Origin: Verrucomicrobiales bacterium
GTDB taxonomy: Bacteria; Verrucomicrobiota; Verrucomicrobiia; Verrucomicrobiales; DEV007
Assembly (NCBI GenBank): GCA_016795505.1
Contig: JAEUHH010000028.1
Location: 49,696 to 113,695, forward strand
DNA: 64,000 bases
Direction of reading: 5' to 3'
The notes under the pieces were generated by a model. It was not told the origin of the DNA. It did not search any database and saw only the letters and a list, made by a program, of their open reading frames with translations. The translations under genes were made by a program, and so were the position numbers. Position 1 is the stretch's first letter. Each line of letters begins with the position of its first letter. This document shows positions 44,788 through 55,007 of the stretch, in pieces.

Positions 44788-45021
44788 TCCGGTTGGTGCC
44801 GGCGACAAGGGGGGCGATTTGGCGGCGGAGAGAGCCGCCGGGCGGAAAACTTTTGTGCCCTGCCACGCCTTTGGATAGGCAAAACGGGCTGAATGTCACT
44901 TGATTGCTTGAAAAAATTTAAAATTAATGGACTTTAATTAAAATCTTTGGATTTCGCCGTCAGTCCGGAAAGGATGCGCGGGGTCCGAACGGAAAGGAAC
45001 CCCGTAGCCAACACCCATCCC
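44788..45021. other. AT-rich intergenic region before the amidase gene
   Basis: A 234-base gap. Bases 44890-44955 are exceptionally A/T-rich for this GC-rich genome (TTTAAAATTAATGGACTTTAATT) and are probably a promoter region. A TTGAAA near 44908 may be a -35 box, but I cannot assign a convincing -10. No gene or structured RNA was recognised. Confidence 0.4.
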
Positions 45022-45672
45022 ATGTCCCGTTTTCGCGCTGCCCACCCATCCCGCCGTTTTGAGTCCACCTCCGGCTGGCGGCGTTGGGGAGCAGCTCTAG
45101 CTGCCGTTTGGATGGGTCTGGTTGGGGCGGAAGCCGCGTTCCAGACCGTGGTGATCGATGCCGGCCACGGTGGCCACGACCTCGGCGCGGCGGATTCGCT
45201 GGTTTACGAGAAGCACATCAATCTGGATGTCGCCCGGCGACTGGAGCGTTCCCTGCGCGAGATGGGCTTCCGCACCGTGATGACCCGCAGCCGCGATGAA
45301 TTCATCGCCCTCGACACCCGCGCCGCCATCGCCAACCGCTACCGCAACGCCATCTTTGTCAGCATCCACTTCAATTCCAGCTACAAGAATCAGGTCAGCG
45401 GGATCGAGACCTTTTACCGCAGCTCGGGAAGCAAGGCTTTGGCCGATCTGGTGCAGGGCGAATTGATCCGCAACATCGGCGCGGTGAATCGCGGCGTGAA
45501 GACGGCCAATTTCGCCGTGCTGAAAAAGACCCGCCACCCGGCCATCCTGGTTGAGGGCGGCTTTGTGAGCAATGCCCGCGAGCGCGATGCCCTCACCGAC
45601 CCGCGCTACCGCCAGATCGTCGCCGACAGCGTCGCCCGCAGCGTGGTGGCCTTCCAGCGGATACACCGCTGA
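45022..45672 (+). CDS. N-acetylmuramoyl-L-alanine amidase (Amidase_3)
   Basis: Cleaves the amide between peptidoglycan glycan and peptide; exported. A 216-residue protein: signal-like helix RRWGAALAAVWMGLVGAEA, then VVIDAGHGGHDLGA (zinc His), KHINLDVARRLERSLREMG, TMTRSRDEFIALDTRAAIANRY, FVSIHFNSS (zinc His), and AILVEGGFVSNARERDAL (catalytic Glu). The ATG at 45022 is preferred over an upstream ATG at 44974. It has no visible PG-binding domain. Confidence 0.92.
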   Translation: MSRFRAAHPSRRFESTSGWRRWGAALAAVWMGLVGAEAAFQTVVIDAGHGGHDLGAADSLVYEKHINLDVARRLERSLREMGFRTVMTRSRDEFIALDTRAAIANRYRNAIFVSIHFNSSYKNQVSGIETFYRSSGSKALADLVQGELIRNIGAVNRGVKTANFAVLKKTRHPAILVEGGFVSNARERDALTDPRYRQIVADSVARSVVAFQRIHR

Positions 45673-45685
45673 GACCGATTCGGCA

Positions 45686-46597
45686 TCAGGCGAACCGGGT
45701 GAAGTCGCGGAACTCGCCCAGTCGCGTCTCGAACTCGTCCGGGCTCAGTTTTTCGAGCCGGTGGGTGCTGAAGCTCTCGCAGGTATAGCCGGCGATGATC
45801 GTCCCCCGCGCGACGGCATTGGCCAGGTCGTCGAAAGCGAAGGTGTCCTTTCCCAGACCGCAAAGGTAGCCCGCGATGCTGCCCACGAAGGAGTCGCCCG
45901 CGCCCGTCGGGTCATAGACCTGATGCAGCGGGTAGGCCGGCGAGGCGAAAAAGCGGTGCGGGCCAAAGAGCAGCGCGCCGTGCTCACCTTTCTTGATGAT
46001 CACATAGGTCGGCCCCATTTCGCAAAGCCGGCGACCGGCGGCGATCAGGTTGGTGGTGTCCATCAGTTGCTTGGCCTCCGAGTCGTTGATGACCAGCAGG
46101 TCGACCCGCTTCAGCAGCGCCAGCAGGCGGTCGCGTGCGATGGTGATCCAGAGGTCCATCGTGTCGGCGATGGTGAACAGCGGCGCGTCGCCGACCTGAT
46201 CGAGGACCGCGTGCTGATTCTCCGGATGCGCGTTCGCCAGCAGCACGACGCGCGACGATTTGAAGGCCTCGGGAATGACCGGCTGCCACGCTTCGAGGAC
46301 ATTCAGCGCGACGTCGAGCGTCTCGCGCGTGTTCATGTCGGTGAAATATTCGCCCGACCAGCGGAAGGTCGCGCCGTCGGAGAATTCCACTCCGCCCAGA
46401 TCCACGGAGCGGCTTTTGAACAGATCGATGTGCGGCTGGGGAAAGTCGTGCCCGACGATGCCGACCAGATTCACCGGCGAAAAGAAGCTCGCCGCGATCG
46501 CCGCGTAGGACGCCGATCCGCCGAGCAGATTCTCATGCTCGTCGTGGGGCGTTTTGACGTGATCGAGGGCGATGGAACCGGAAATGAGGACGCTCAT
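45686..46597 (-). CDS. PfkB-family sugar kinase
   Basis: A ribokinase-fold kinase of 303 residues. LISGSIALDHVKTP, GGSASYAAIAASFFSPVNLVGIVGHDFP (substrate Gly-Gly region) and YDPTGAGDSFVGSIAGYLCG (ATP site with catalytic Asp) are visible. The specific substrate (sugar or nucleoside) is unknown. It converges on the amidase gene with a 13-base gap. Confidence 0.85.
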   Translation of the reverse strand: MSVLISGSIALDHVKTPHDEHENLLGGSASYAAIAASFFSPVNLVGIVGHDFPQPHIDLFKSRSVDLGGVEFSDGATFRWSGEYFTDMNTRETLDVALNVLEAWQPVIPEAFKSSRVVLLANAHPENQHAVLDQVGDAPLFTIADTMDLWITIARDRLLALLKRVDLLVINDSEAKQLMDTTNLIAAGRRLCEMGPTYVIIKKGEHGALLFGPHRFFASPAYPLHQVYDPTGAGDSFVGSIAGYLCGLGKDTFAFDDLANAVARGTIIAGYTCESFSTHRLEKLSPDEFETRLGEFRDFTRFA

Positions 46598-46692
46598 AGA
46601 GTGGGAAGGGGGTGAAAAAGCACGCGGGGCAAATCGGGAGCCGCGAAGAAAGCCCCAACCGGCCCGGAGTCAACCGAAAGGGGCAATGGCGA

Positions 46693-47325
46693 TCAGCTCC
46701 CAGCCAGCTGCGCCCGCACCCCGCGCACGTAGGCGGCGACGTCGGGTGCCTGGAGGATGCCGGAGACGATGACGACCCGCCGCGCGCCGGCGGCGAGCAC
46801 GGTCGACAGGTTATCCCGCTTGATGCCGCCGATACAAAAGATCGGCAGGGAGGGATGCGCCTCGTGCACCTGGCGGATGTCGTCCATGCCGATAGGCACG
46901 TAGTCCGGCTTGGTGGGCGTGGCAAACAGGGGGCCGAAGCCGATGTAATCCGCCGGCTCGGCGGCCGCGGCTCGCGCCTGATCGAGACTGTGGGTGGAGC
47001 GGCCGACGATCATCGTTGGACCGACGATACCCCGCACCTCGGCCATCGGGGCATCATCCTGACCGACATGCACCCCGTCGGCACCGATCGCGGCGGCGAC
47101 TTGGGGCCAATCATTGATGATGAACGGAACGCCGGCATCACGGGTCACTGGCAGGATCTCCCGGCCCATCGCCTCGACCGCGTCGGGCGGGTGGCCTTTG
47201 GCACGAAGCTGGATCAGATCCACCCCACCGGCGATCATGTCCCGAGCCATGGACACGAGCCCGTCGCGGGCGACGTAGCCGAGGTCCAGAATGCCGTAAA
47301 GCCGACAGTCGGCGAGCGGTCTCAT
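46693..47325 (-). CDS. thiE: Thiamine-phosphate synthase
   Basis: Condenses HMP-PP with the thiazole phosphate. Its 210 residues start at the ATG at 47325 (MRPLADCRLYGILDL); the frame also opens with a GTG at 47346. Motifs: GVDLIQLRAKG, PFIINDWPQVAAAIGADGVHVGQDD, IVGRSTHSLDQARAA, DYIGFGPLFATPTKPDY and IFCIGGIKRDN. No TPP riboswitch is visible in front of it; it lies just downstream of accC on the same strand, with a short gap. Confidence 0.9.
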   Translation of the reverse strand: MRPLADCRLYGILDLGYVARDGLVSMARDMIAGGVDLIQLRAKGHPPDAVEAMGREILPVTRDAGVPFIINDWPQVAAAIGADGVHVGQDDAPMAEVRGIVGPTMIVGRSTHSLDQARAAAAEPADYIGFGPLFATPTKPDYVPIGMDDIRQVHEAHPSLPIFCIGGIKRDNLSTVLAAGARRVVIVSGILQAPDVAAYVRGVRAQLAGS

Positions 47326-47364
47326 GGGGCGCGACGTAGAGTCCACCGGTCGCCCGCCTCCGGC

Positions 47365-48744
<1,380 letters not shown>

Positions 48745-48828
48745 GGAGAAAAGGGGAAAAGTCGGGATTCGGGCCGCGGCCGCCTCCCGTCCGGCGGGAA
48801 GTGCGCTGGTTGTTGCCCGGCGCGGGCG

Positions 48829-49332
48829 TCAGGCCAGTTTCACCACGAAGAGCGGGTCGCCGTATTGGACCGGGGTGCCGTTTTCCACCAGGATCTTGGT
48901 GATCTTGCCGCGCACGCCGGCGGTGATCTGATTCATCACCTTCATCGCCTCGACGATGCAGACCACGGAGTCCTCGGAGACTTCGCTGCCTTCTTTCACG
49001 AAGACATCCGCATCCGGAGACGGCGCGCGGAAGAAGGTCCCGACGAGGATCGATTTGATCTCCACCTCGCCCGGTGCCAGACCGCCTTCGGCCACGGGAG
49101 CCGGAGCGGCGGGAGCCGCCGGACCCGCTGCGGGCGCGGGAGCCGCCATGGGGGCGGGCGCGGCGTGCAGATAGGTCGGCTGTGCGAGGCTCATCAGCTT
49201 CTGGATGGCTTCGACGTCCACCTCGGCGCCTTTTTTCATTTCCAGAGTCGAGCCTTCGATCTCCAGTTTGAAATGGGTGAGCCCATGGTCGTCCATGAGC
49301 TCGACAATGCGTTTGATATCCTTGAAATCCAC
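48829..49332 (-). CDS. accB: Biotin carboxyl carrier protein of acetyl-CoA carboxylase
   Basis: The biotin-bearing swing arm, 167 residues. N-terminal DFKDIKRIVELMDDHGLTHFKLEIEGSTLEMKKG, an Ala/Pro-rich linker (APMAAPAPAAGPAAPAAPAP) and the C-terminal biotinyl domain with the biotin Lys in VCIVEAMKVMNQI. A GTG start is used at 49332. It heads an accB-accC-thiE gene series. Confidence 0.95.
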   Translation of the reverse strand: MDFKDIKRIVELMDDHGLTHFKLEIEGSTLEMKKGAEVDVEAIQKLMSLAQPTYLHAAPAPMAAPAPAAGPAAPAAPAPVAEGGLAPGEVEIKSILVGTFFRAPSPDADVFVKEGSEVSEDSVVCIVEAMKVMNQITAGVRGKITKILVENGTPVQYGDPLFVVKLA

Positions 49333-49455
49333 CTTGTTACGCCTGATGCCTCCGGTTGGGTTGATCGGTTCTTTGGGGCCTCGCCAGTGTGGCGGATTTT
49401 TTGCGCCGCGCCAGCAAAATCGTAAGGCGGCGAAACCGTAGCCACACCTCCCCGC

Positions 49456-49521
49456 GAGTCAACAGGGTATGAACTCCGTTGCAACCCTGTCTGATCGGAA
49501 CACCAACCGGGTCGGATCGGC
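49456..49521. repeat. 22-bp phased repeat, copy F (three units)
   Basis: Units are at 49456-49477 (GAGTCAACAGGGTATGAACT...), 49478-49499 (GTTGCAACCCTGTCTGATCG...) and 49500-49521 (ACACCAACCGGGTCGGATCG...). The third is diverged. It lies between the accB upstream region and the 3' end of the DUF1501 gene. Confidence 0.75.
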
Positions 49522-49534
49522 CGCCACCCGTCCT

Positions 49535-51004
49535 TCACGCGAGGATTTCGCGGATGGGCCGCTGGGGTTCCACGCCGGTGAGGCGGGCGTCGAGGCCTTG
49601 GAATTTGTAGCTGAGCCGCTCGTGATCGATGCCGCACTGGTGCAGGATGGTGGCATTGATGTCGTTCAGGTGGGCCGGCTTTTCGACGATGTTGTAGCTG
49701 AAATCGTCGCTTTCGCCATAGTCGACCCCGCCCCGGATGCCACCGCCGGCCATCCACATGCAGAAATTGCGCGGATGATGGTCGCGGCCATAGTTTTCCT
49801 TCGTCAGGGTGCCCTGGGAATACACGGTGCGGCCAAATTCCCCGCCCCAGACCACGAGCGTGCTCTCGAGCAGGCCGCGCTGCTTCAGGTCGGTGAGCAG
49901 GGCGCCGATGGGCTGGTCGGTGTCCTGGCACTGGAGCCGGATGTCGGCGGGCAGATTGCCGTGCTGGTCCCAGCCGCGGTGGAGGATCTGCACGACGCGC
50001 ACGCCGCGCTCGACCATTCGGCGGGCCAGGATGGCGCTGGCGGCGAAGGTGCCCGGCTTTTGCACATCGGGGCCGTAGCTCTCCAGCGTGGCCGGGCTCT
50101 CGGTGGACAGGTCGGTCAGCTCCGGGACGCTGCTTTGCATGCGGAAAGCCATCTCGTACTGCGAGATGCGATTCTGAATCTCCGGATCGCCGAGTTGGTC
50201 GAAGCGGTGGGCATTCATCGCCGCGAGCGTGTCGAGTTGGGTGCGGCGCTGTTTCGCGGAAACGCCGTCGGGATTCTGCAAATACAGCACGGGATCCCCC
50301 GCCGCGCGCAGGGCCACGCCGCTGAATCGGCCGGGCAGGAATCCACTGCTCCACATGCGGGTGAACAGGGCCTGGGCGGCGGCCTTCGATTTCCAATTCG
50401 GCGTGAGCACGACGAAGGCGGGCAGGTTGTTGCTTTCGCTGCCGAGTCCGTAGGCGAGCCATGAGCCCAAGCTGGCAAAGCCGGGGACTTCGCGGCCGGT
50501 CATGACAAAGGTGCAGGCCGGGTCGTGATTGATGGCGTTGGTGTGGACAGTTTTGATCAGGGCGATGTCGTCGACTTGCTTCGCCGTGTGGGGGAGCAAT
50601 TCGCTGACCCAGCGCCCGCACTCCCCGTGCCGGGAAAAGGAAAACAGGCTCGGTGCCACGGGAAACCGCGTCTGGCGGCTGGTCATGCCGGTGAGCCGCT
50701 GGCCGCCCTGCACGCTGGGCGGCAGATCCTTGTCGAACCACTCCGCGAGGCCCGGTTTGTAGTCCCAGGTATCGATCTGGGACGGGCCGCCATTCATGTG
50801 CAGATAGATGACTGCCTTGGCTTTGGCCGGCAGATGGGGCAGGCCCGGCAGGGGCGGATGGACCAGCGCACCGGGAGCGGCGGCGGCGCGGGCCGGCTCG
50901 CCGCCCAGGAGGTAGGTCAGCCCCAAGCCGCCGAGCCGCAGCCCGGTCTGCCCGAAGAAAAGCCGGCGCGACAGCAACAGGTCGTGTTCGTGGAGCGGTG
51001 ACAT
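49535..51004 (-). CDS. DUF1501 protein, Tat-exported (solitary copy)
   Basis: A 489-residue sulfatase-like exported protein. The Tat signal is [58 protein letters not shown] (metal-site region), [34 protein letters not shown] and WGGEFGRT ... [23 protein letters not shown] follow the family. DUF1501 genes usually lie beside DUF1549/DUF1553 genes; this one has no such partner, unlike the second copy at 59771-61054. Confidence 0.85.
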   Translation of the reverse strand: MSPLHEHDLLLSRRLFFGQTGLRLGGLGLTYLLGGEPARAAAAPGALVHPPLPGLPHLPAKAKAVIYLHMNGGPSQIDTWDYKPGLAEWFDKDLPPSVQGGQRLTGMTSRQTRFPVAPSLFSFSRHGECGRWVSELLPHTAKQVDDIALIKTVHTNAINHDPACTFVMTGREVPGFASLGSWLAYGLGSESNNLPAFVVLTPNWKSKAAAQALFTRMWSSGFLPGRFSGVALRAAGDPVLYLQNPDGVSAKQRRTQLDTLAAMNAHRFDQLGDPEIQNRISQYEMAFRMQSSVPELTDLSTESPATLESYGPDVQKPGTFAASAILARRMVERGVRVVQILHRGWDQHGNLPADIRLQCQDTDQPIGALLTDLKQRGLLESTLVVWGGEFGRTVYSQGTLTKENYGRDHHPRNFCMWMAGGGIRGGVDYGESDDFSYNIVEKPAHLNDINATILHQCGIDHERLSYKFQGLDARLTGVEPQRPIREILA

Positions 51005-51079
51005 CTCGCGTCACCATACCACAGGGAGATCCAGCCGGCGCGGGCCGCAAATGCGCGCCATTCGCCCGTTCCCGCCGGA

Positions 51080-51871
51080 TCAGGCAAGGAAACTCGCCTC
51101 CAGCAGGCGGGCGAGCATGTCGGCTGCCTCGCGGCCGGCTTTCAGCACATCATCGTGATCGAGTCGCTCGGCCGTCATGCCGGCACCGTAATTGGTCAGG
51201 CAGGAAAAGCCGGCCACCTTCAGGCCCAGGGCGCGGGCCTGGATGGCCTCGGGCACGGTGGACATGCCCACGGCATCGGCCCCGAGCACGCGGAGCATGC
51301 GGACCTCGGCGGGGGTTTCGTACTGCGGCCCCGGCACCCAGGCATAGACGCCCTCGGCCAGCGGGATGCCCAGCCGGTCGGCGTGATCACGAAAAATCTG
51401 CCGCAGGGACCGCGAATAGACGCCGGTCTGGTCGACAAAATGCGGTCCGCCCGTGAGCGGCGACTGGCCGGTGAGGTTCAGGTGATCGGCGATCTGCATC
51501 CACTGGCCGGGCTGGAAATCGTCGTTCACGATCCCGGCGGCATTGGTCAGGATCAGCTTTTCGATCCCCATGGCAGCCATGGCCCGGACGCCGGCGGCCA
51601 CCTCGCGCGCGGAGAATCCCTCGTAGAGATGGGCCCGCCCCTGGGCGACGACGACCTCGATATCACCGATGGTGCCGAAGACAAAAACGCCCTCGTGACC
51701 CGGCACCCGGCTCACCGGCAGGCCGTGGATGTCGCGATAGGGCAGCGTCTCCGCCACCCGCATCCGGTCGACGAAGCCCCCCAGCCCGGAGCCGAGGACC
51801 AGACCGATCTTCGGCTGCCGCTCCAGCAGGGCGGACGAAAAGTGGTGCGGGGTGAATTCGTTGGGAAACAT
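51080..51871 (-). CDS. Purine-nucleoside phosphorylase
   Basis: Purine salvage; splits inosine/guanosine with phosphate. A 263-residue trimeric-type enzyme. The start is the ATG at 51871 (MFPNEFTPHHFSSALLERQPKIGLVLGSGLGGF); GTG at 51904 would add 11 residues. LGSGLGGF, the phosphate-site AQGRAHLYEGFSAREVAAGVRAM, TNAAGIVN, YAWVPGPQYETPAEVRMLRVLGADAVGMSTVPE and CLTNYGAG are all family motifs. Confidence 0.93.
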   Translation of the reverse strand: MFPNEFTPHHFSSALLERQPKIGLVLGSGLGGFVDRMRVAETLPYRDIHGLPVSRVPGHEGVFVFGTIGDIEVVVAQGRAHLYEGFSAREVAAGVRAMAAMGIEKLILTNAAGIVNDDFQPGQWMQIADHLNLTGQSPLTGGPHFVDQTGVYSRSLRQIFRDHADRLGIPLAEGVYAWVPGPQYETPAEVRMLRVLGADAVGMSTVPEAIQARALGLKVAGFSCLTNYGAGMTAERLDHDDVLKAGREAADMLARLLEASFLA

Positions 51872-51945
51872 GGCTGATGCGGTCGGGTGGCTGATGATCG
51901 GCACTGGCCCTTTATTCCAGAAATCCCCAAAAAACGACTGCCGAA

Positions 51946-52926
51946 TCAGATTTCCCCGCGTTTTTCCCGGGTGAGCCGCCGGATCAGCCGATAGAGCGTC
52001 TCCAGGCGCCCGATTTCAGCCCCGGCATTGAATCCGCGACGGCAGGGCTCGCCCCAGATGGCCTCGACCTCGACCTCGCGTCCCTCGAGATAATCAATCA
52101 GGCTGGAGGGCCGGTATGGGCCCATCGATCGCGTGTTCTCGATGTTCTTGTCGGCGAAGGCGGGCGGGATGTCGTGTCCGAGCCGGCGGGCGATGCCGAT
52201 CACCTCGTCCATGAGGCCGCGGGTCAGGTAGAGCAGATCCTCATCAGCGAGGATGCGGGCCACGTCGATGCCGCCCCCGGCGATGGACAGGCCGTTGAAG
52301 GGGACATTCCACACCAGCTTGCGCCACCGGGCCAGGCCGAGATCGGGCAGCACGGAGCAGACGATGCCGCAGCGTTTGAACTCCCCCTGGATCTCCCAGG
52401 TCCGCGGCAGCGGCAGGCCGGCAAACTCGCCCATCTCGATACGGCCGTGGCCGAAATGCTCGATCGTGCCCGGAGCGGTGCGGTTCAGGCAGACAAAGCA
52501 CAGCCCGCCGAGCACATGATCCGCCCCGAAGCGCTCGGCGAGGTATTCCTCATTGCCGAGTCCGTTCTGCAACGTCATCAGCATGGTGGAGCCGTCCGGC
52601 TTCAGCAGTGGCGGGATGAGCGTGTCGAGGGAGGCGTTGGCGGTGGCTTTCAGCGCGATGAGCACCAGATCCACCGGGCCGATCTCCTCCGGCGTGGCGT
52701 GGGCGAGCACCTTGGGCAGGTGGATGTTTCCCTGCCGACTGATCAGTCGCAGGCCGTGCTTTTTGACATGGGCGAGATCCGAGCGCATCAGGAAATGCAC
52801 CTCGCGCCCGTAGTGGGCCAGTTTTCCGCCGTAGTAACAGCCCACCGCGCCCGCTCCCACCACGGCGATGCGGTAGTGGGGCAGGATGTGCCGGGAAATC
52901 ATCGAATTGGAGTCCAGCGGCGGCAT
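51946..52926 (-). CDS. panE: 2-dehydropantoate 2-reductase
   Basis: Reduces ketopantoate to pantoate in coenzyme A synthesis, complementing panC further along. A 326-residue protein: RIAVVGAGAVGCYYGGKLAHYGREVHFLMR (NADP site), GLRLISRQGNIHLP, LALKATANASLDTLIPPLL, LVWNVPFNGLSIAGGGI (catalytic Lys region, here KLVWNVPFNGL) and RSMGPYRPSSLIDYLEGREVEVEAIWGEPCRRG. The start is ATG 52926; ATG 52902 is also possible. Confidence 0.93.
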   Translation of the reverse strand: MPPLDSNSMISRHILPHYRIAVVGAGAVGCYYGGKLAHYGREVHFLMRSDLAHVKKHGLRLISRQGNIHLPKVLAHATPEEIGPVDLVLIALKATANASLDTLIPPLLKPDGSTMLMTLQNGLGNEEYLAERFGADHVLGGLCFVCLNRTAPGTIEHFGHGRIEMGEFAGLPLPRTWEIQGEFKRCGIVCSVLPDLGLARWRKLVWNVPFNGLSIAGGGIDVARILADEDLLYLTRGLMDEVIGIARRLGHDIPPAFADKNIENTRSMGPYRPSSLIDYLEGREVEVEAIWGEPCRRGFNAGAEIGRLETLYRLIRRLTREKRGEI

Positions 52927-52986
52927 TTTCCGTCCAGTCTGCCACGGAAACGGCCCCTTTTCGAGCCCGCCGGCACAGACGCAAAA

Positions 52987-54894
52987 TCAGCAGCCCCGAT
53001 CGGCAGTGAGGGGAAAGCGCACCAGCCAGTGGGACCGGCCCTCGCGGGTCTCCAGGCGCAGGCTGGCTTTCAATTCCTCCGCCAGGGGGCGCAGCACCGC
53101 CTCCGACACGCCGGCCGAAGCCGGGGCCGGCGCACTGAAATCGATCCGCGGGTGCCCCTCGAAAAGACTCAGCACCAGATGCGGCGGCTGATCCATCGAT
53201 GCCGATTCGACCGAAGCCGGCGGCACCATCGCCCCGAGCACCATCTCGGCCACCAGCAGCCCGTAGCGGCCGGCGGGGGACGCCGGAGCCACCAGCGACT
53301 CATCGGCCCGGATCTTGAATCGGGACGGCGCCCCACCCCGCGCATCGGTCGTGATCTTCAGCAGATCGGCGACCAGGCGGCGCGTGTAGTCCGCCAGACC
53401 GACGGTCGCAGCGTCTCCGGCCAGCTCCTGCAGCAGGGCCATCGCCCGCACCCGCGCGTGGATCTTCAGCGCCACGGGCAGCGCACCGATTCTGGCGCCG
53501 GCACCGCTTTCCGCCGTGAGCAGCCGGCTCATCAGCGCCCAGTCCCGGTCCAGCGCCACCGCGGGCGCCGGGGCAGGCGGATCGGCTGGCGTCGCCGGGT
53601 CGTGCCACTGGATCACGACGAGCCCGCGGGCTTCATCGCCATCGATCACTGCGAGAAAGCTCTGGTTCGCTTCGCCCTGCGAGCCATCGGCCCGGAAAAA
53701 CGGCCCCCGCCGATCCCACCGACCCGACTCGGTCAACGCCTGCGAGAGGTCTCGGTTGAATGATGCCGCTCCGTCTGGCGGTGCGAAAAATCGGGCCAAT
53801 CCCTCGCCCTGCACCGCCGCCGCCTCGCAGCCAAAGGCCGCCGTGGCCGCCGCATTCCACTCCTGGATGCGGCCCCGCGGAGTGGTGACGATCACCGCAT
53901 CCCGCAAAAAGCCAAAAGCCAGCGCCCGCGCTGCCAGGACCTCGTCCACCGGCCGCGCCCCGACCGCGGCGCCAGGCGCCTCCGGCTCGCGCTCCCGATC
54001 GGCGATGAGGACGGTGAACTCTGCCCGGCCCTGCAGGCCACGCACTGGAGCCAGACTCGCCCGGACCGGCACGAGGTCTCCGCCGCGGGTCCGAATCCGC
54101 ACCAACAGGGTCTCATCTCCGATCGAACCCTGTTCCATCGGAGTGCCGCTCCCGGCCCCGCCCCTGGCAGCGGCCAGTCGCCGCTCGACCTCGCAGAGGT
54201 GCCCGAAATCTTCCGGCTCGATGCAATCGGCCACGCCGAGTTTCACCAATTCGGCCCGGCGATAGCCGGTCAGGCGCTCGAAGGCGGCATTGGCATCGAC
54301 CAGCCGGCCGCTCGGCTCCACCAGTGCGACGGCGGACCCGGTTTTGTGGTAAAGGCCTTCCCACCGCGATTCGGACAGGCGCAGGGCTTCCTCGCGGCGC
54401 TGGTCTTCGGTCACGTCGCGGAGGATGACCATGAGGTCGCCATTGTCCAACTGACGCGGCTGCATCTCGATCTCGCGCAGCCCGCCATCGCGATGGCGCA
54501 GGGTCCACACACGGGGCAGTTGTTTCTGCCAGACATACTCGCGCCACTGGCGGGCGATTTCCTCGCCCCGGCGGGGATTCGGCGCGACCGCCTGCAGCCA
54601 GGCCTCGATGCCATCGCGCGGGACCTCGCGCCCCAGCAGGCTGGTCAGGGTGGCGTTGGCCATCCGCACGGTTTGCTCGCCATCCAGCAGCAACACGCCA
54701 ACGGGCAGGCGGTCGAGCACCAGCCGGTCCTGGCGATCCGAGCCGGGAGACGACTCGACGGGCGTCGGCGCGACCAGCCAGCGGGGCGCGACCGGGCGGG
54801 TCCCCGACCCAGAGGGGACCGAGGCTGGTGACAATGGTTCCTCGCCGGAATCTACAAATTCTCCGGGAGTCACCCCTGACGGACGGGCAGGCAC
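52987..54894 (-). CDS. PAS-domain sensor protein with degenerate histidine-kinase end
   Basis: A 635-residue soluble protein from a GTG at 54894. Three PAS domains at about 60-165, 180-295 and 325-430. A HisKA_2/HWE-like C-terminal part follows: IHARVRAMALLQELAGDAATVGLADYTRRLVADLLKI and GRYGLLVAEMVLGAMVPP. The expected phospho-acceptor HRVKN motif, the N-box Asn and the glycine-rich ATP lid are not visible, so kinase activity is doubtful. Repeat copy G encodes MEQGSIGDETLLV in the loop of the second PAS domain. Confidence 0.7.
   Translation of the reverse strand: MPARPSGVTPGEFVDSGEEPLSPASVPSGSGTRPVAPRWLVAPTPVESSPGSDRQDRLVLDRLPVGVLLLDGEQTVRMANATLTSLLGREVPRDGIEAWLQAVAPNPRRGEEIARQWREYVWQKQLPRVWTLRHRDGGLREIEMQPRQLDNGDLMVILRDVTEDQRREEALRLSESRWEGLYHKTGSAVALVEPSGRLVDANAAFERLTGYRRAELVKLGVADCIEPEDFGHLCEVERRLAAARGGAGSGTPMEQGSIGDETLLVRIRTRGGDLVPVRASLAPVRGLQGRAEFTVLIADREREPEAPGAAVGARPVDEVLAARALAFGFLRDAVIVTTPRGRIQEWNAAATAAFGCEAAAVQGEGLARFFAPPDGAASFNRDLSQALTESGRWDRRGPFFRADGSQGEANQSFLAVIDGDEARGLVVIQWHDPATPADPPAPAPAVALDRDWALMSRLLTAESGAGARIGALPVALKIHARVRAMALLQELAGDAATVGLADYTRRLVADLLKITTDARGGAPSRFKIRADESLVAPASPAGRYGLLVAEMVLGAMVPPASVESASMDQPPHLVLSLFEGHPRIDFSAPAPASAGVSEAVLRPLAEELKASLRLETREGRSHWLVRFPLTADRGC
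54099..54142. repeat. 22-bp phased repeat, copy G (inside PAS gene)
   Basis: Units are at 54099-54120 (GCACCAACAGGGTCTCATCT...) and 54121-54142 (GATCGAACCCTGTTCCATCG...), with opposed cores. The copy is translated in frame within the PAS protein gene. Confidence 0.85.
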
Positions 54895-55007
54895 GAGGGG
54901 ATCAGAATTGCGATAAATCGAAGAAACGATGTTTAACGATGCTGAAATAGATCCTCAAGGCGAATTTCCAACTATTTTCAGCCATCGGTCGCGCCCGGCG
55001 CAGGCGA

